Positions 4,456 to 5,127 of a stretch of DNA of 5,127 nt are shown piece by piece (position 1 is the first letter of the stretch; every line of letters begins with the position of its first letter). Location of the stretch: contig CAZLSB010000290.1 of the NCBI GenBank assembly GCA_964561825.1, positions 1-5,127 of the forward strand. The letters are read 5' to 3'. Below the pieces are notes generated by a model. The model searched no databases, had not been told where the DNA came from, and saw only the letters and a program-made list of their open reading frames with translations. The position numbers and the translations under genes are program-made. Origin of the DNA: JADKFD01 sp964561825. GTDB lineage: Bacteria; Pseudomonadota; Gammaproteobacteria; Xanthomonadales; SZUA-5.

Positions 4456-5127
4456 GGGCCACCCCAGGCGGTGTAGTCGCGGCGGGGGATTTAGCTTCGC
4501 CTTTCGCGCTTCTTTTCGCCTCGGAAATCGCACCGATCATGTACAGCGCGCTCTCTGGCCAATCCTTGAATTCGTCGCGCAAGATGCGTTCGCAGCCATC
4601 CAGCGTGTCGGCTAGCCTGACCAACTTGCCGGGTAGGCCGGTGAACTGCTCAGTGGTGAAAAAGGGCTGCGTTAGGAAGCGCTCAAGCCGGCGCGCCCTG
4701 GCGACGATATCCCGATCGCTCGGCGCCAGTTGTTCCAGGCCGAGCATGGCGATGATGTCCTTCAGATCGGCATATTGCGCCAGCGTGCGGCGGATCTCCT
4801 GCGCCAGCGCGTAGTGGCGCGCACCGACGATGCCCGGCGTGGCCATCTTGGAATTTGACTGCAGCGGGTCGATGGCCGGGAACAGGCCTTCGCCAGCGCG
4901 CTTGCGCGACAGCACGATTGACGCCGACAGGTGCGAAAAGGTGTGCACCGCCGCCGGGTCAGTGAAGTCGTCGGCCGGCACGTAGACCGCCTGGATCGAG
5001 GTGATGGCGCCGCTGTCGGTGTTGGCGATGCGCTCTTGCAGTGCCGACAGCTCGGTGCCCATGGTCGGCTGGTAGCCCAGGCGCGAGGGCATCTGGCCCA
5101 TCAGGCCGGAGACCTCGGAGCCGGCCT
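4445..5127 (-). CDS. atpD: N-type ATPase catalytic subunit beta, C-terminal half (5' end outside the window)
   Basis: This is the catalytic beta subunit of the rotary F1 head, which binds and turns over ATP at its interface with alpha. Only the last 226 residues are visible; the frame stays open to the window edge, so the ATG at 5101 is internal. The visible part starts in the conserved GSEVS segment, followed by GYQPT, LQERI, QAVYVPADD and DPAAVHTF, all characteristic of F1 beta. The P-loop lies upstream of the window. Visible residue 82 is Phe in GLFPAIDPL, where most betas have the adenine-stacking Tyr. The DELSEED lever segment is EQLAPSD (visible residues 131-137), with few acidic residues. 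The C-terminal helical domain (VARARR, FLTQPFF, FTGLPGK) is intact, followed by an Ala/Pro/Lys-rich tail. Having beta before epsilon and first among the visible genes is typical of N-ATPase operons. It overlaps atpC by 11 bp. Confidence 0.97.
   Translation of the reverse strand, partial: AGSEVSGLMGQMPSRLGYQPTMGTELSALQERIANTDSGAITSIQAVYVPADDFTDPAAVHTFSHLSASIVLSRKRAGEGLFPAIDPLQSNSKMATPGIVGARHYALAQEIRRTLAQYADLKDIIAMLGLEQLAPSDRDIVARARRLERFLTQPFFTTEQFTGLPGKLVRLADTLDGCERILRDEFKDWPESALYMIGAISEAKRSAKGEAKSPAATTPPGVAHAP

Noticed and set aside
4456..4533. Longer epsilon starting at the ATG at 4533
   Set aside because: The 26 extra residues are basic and proline-containing, lie entirely over the atpD coding end, and lack similarity to epsilon. 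The ATG at 4455 gives the expected N-terminus.
1..5127. CRISPR array, tRNA, rRNA or riboswitch
   Set aside because: No spaced repeats or RNA-gene signatures were seen, and the window is almost fully occupied by overlapping atp genes.
1..5127. Previously undescribed biological system
   Set aside because: The gene order and subunits match the known N-ATPase family. The unusual points are details of subunits and the left-edge junction, not a new system.

Overview
The window holds most of one operon on the minus strand, read from position 5127 down to position 55. It encodes an N-type (alternative) rotary F-ATPase in the order atpD'(partial)-atpC-atpQ-atpR-atpB-atpE-atpF-atpA. Three things identify it as the N-ATPase lineage and not the housekeeping F1Fo operon. 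The beta and epsilon genes come first. Two small membrane-protein genes (atpQ and atpR) sit before subunit a. There is no separate delta gene; instead the b subunit carries a delta-like C-terminal domain. The high GC content, strong G/C preference at third codon positions and protein style suggest a proteobacterium, perhaps a betaproteobacterium. N-ATPases spread as a second, accessory ATPase by lateral transfer, so the operon is weak evidence of taxonomy.

Layout in direction of transcription: 5127-4445 is the C-terminal half of beta; 4455-4066 epsilon; 4073-3747 AtpQ (AtpI/AtpZ-like, two membrane helices); 3754-3443 AtpR (three membrane helices); 3459-2761 subunit a; 2741-2460 subunit c; 2456-1638 the b/delta fusion; 1641-55 alpha. 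The genes are packed with overlaps of 11, 8, 8 and 17 bp, then a 19-bp gap before atpE, a 3-bp gap before atpF and a 4-bp overlap into atpA. The only real intergenic gap, with the clearest Shine-Dalgarno sequence, precedes atpE, whose product is needed in many copies. No promoter is visible; it must lie beyond 5127.

Together alpha, beta and epsilon form the catalytic head and central-stalk parts, b/delta the peripheral stalk, and a plus the c-ring the ion path. AtpQ and AtpR are thought to help assemble the c-ring. The c subunit has two membrane carboxylates (E30 and E63) and alanines replacing glycines in its inner helix, which bears on ion specificity and ring size.

The least ordinary part is the left edge. 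The gamma gene (atpG), which normally follows atpA directly, does not start within the last 54 bases. From about position 102 leftwards the base and codon composition changes, and the window ends in a perfect 7-bp inverted repeat. This could be a terminator or spacer, or a rearrangement junction that displaced atpG. The window is too short on that side to decide. The system itself is an already described family, not a new one.
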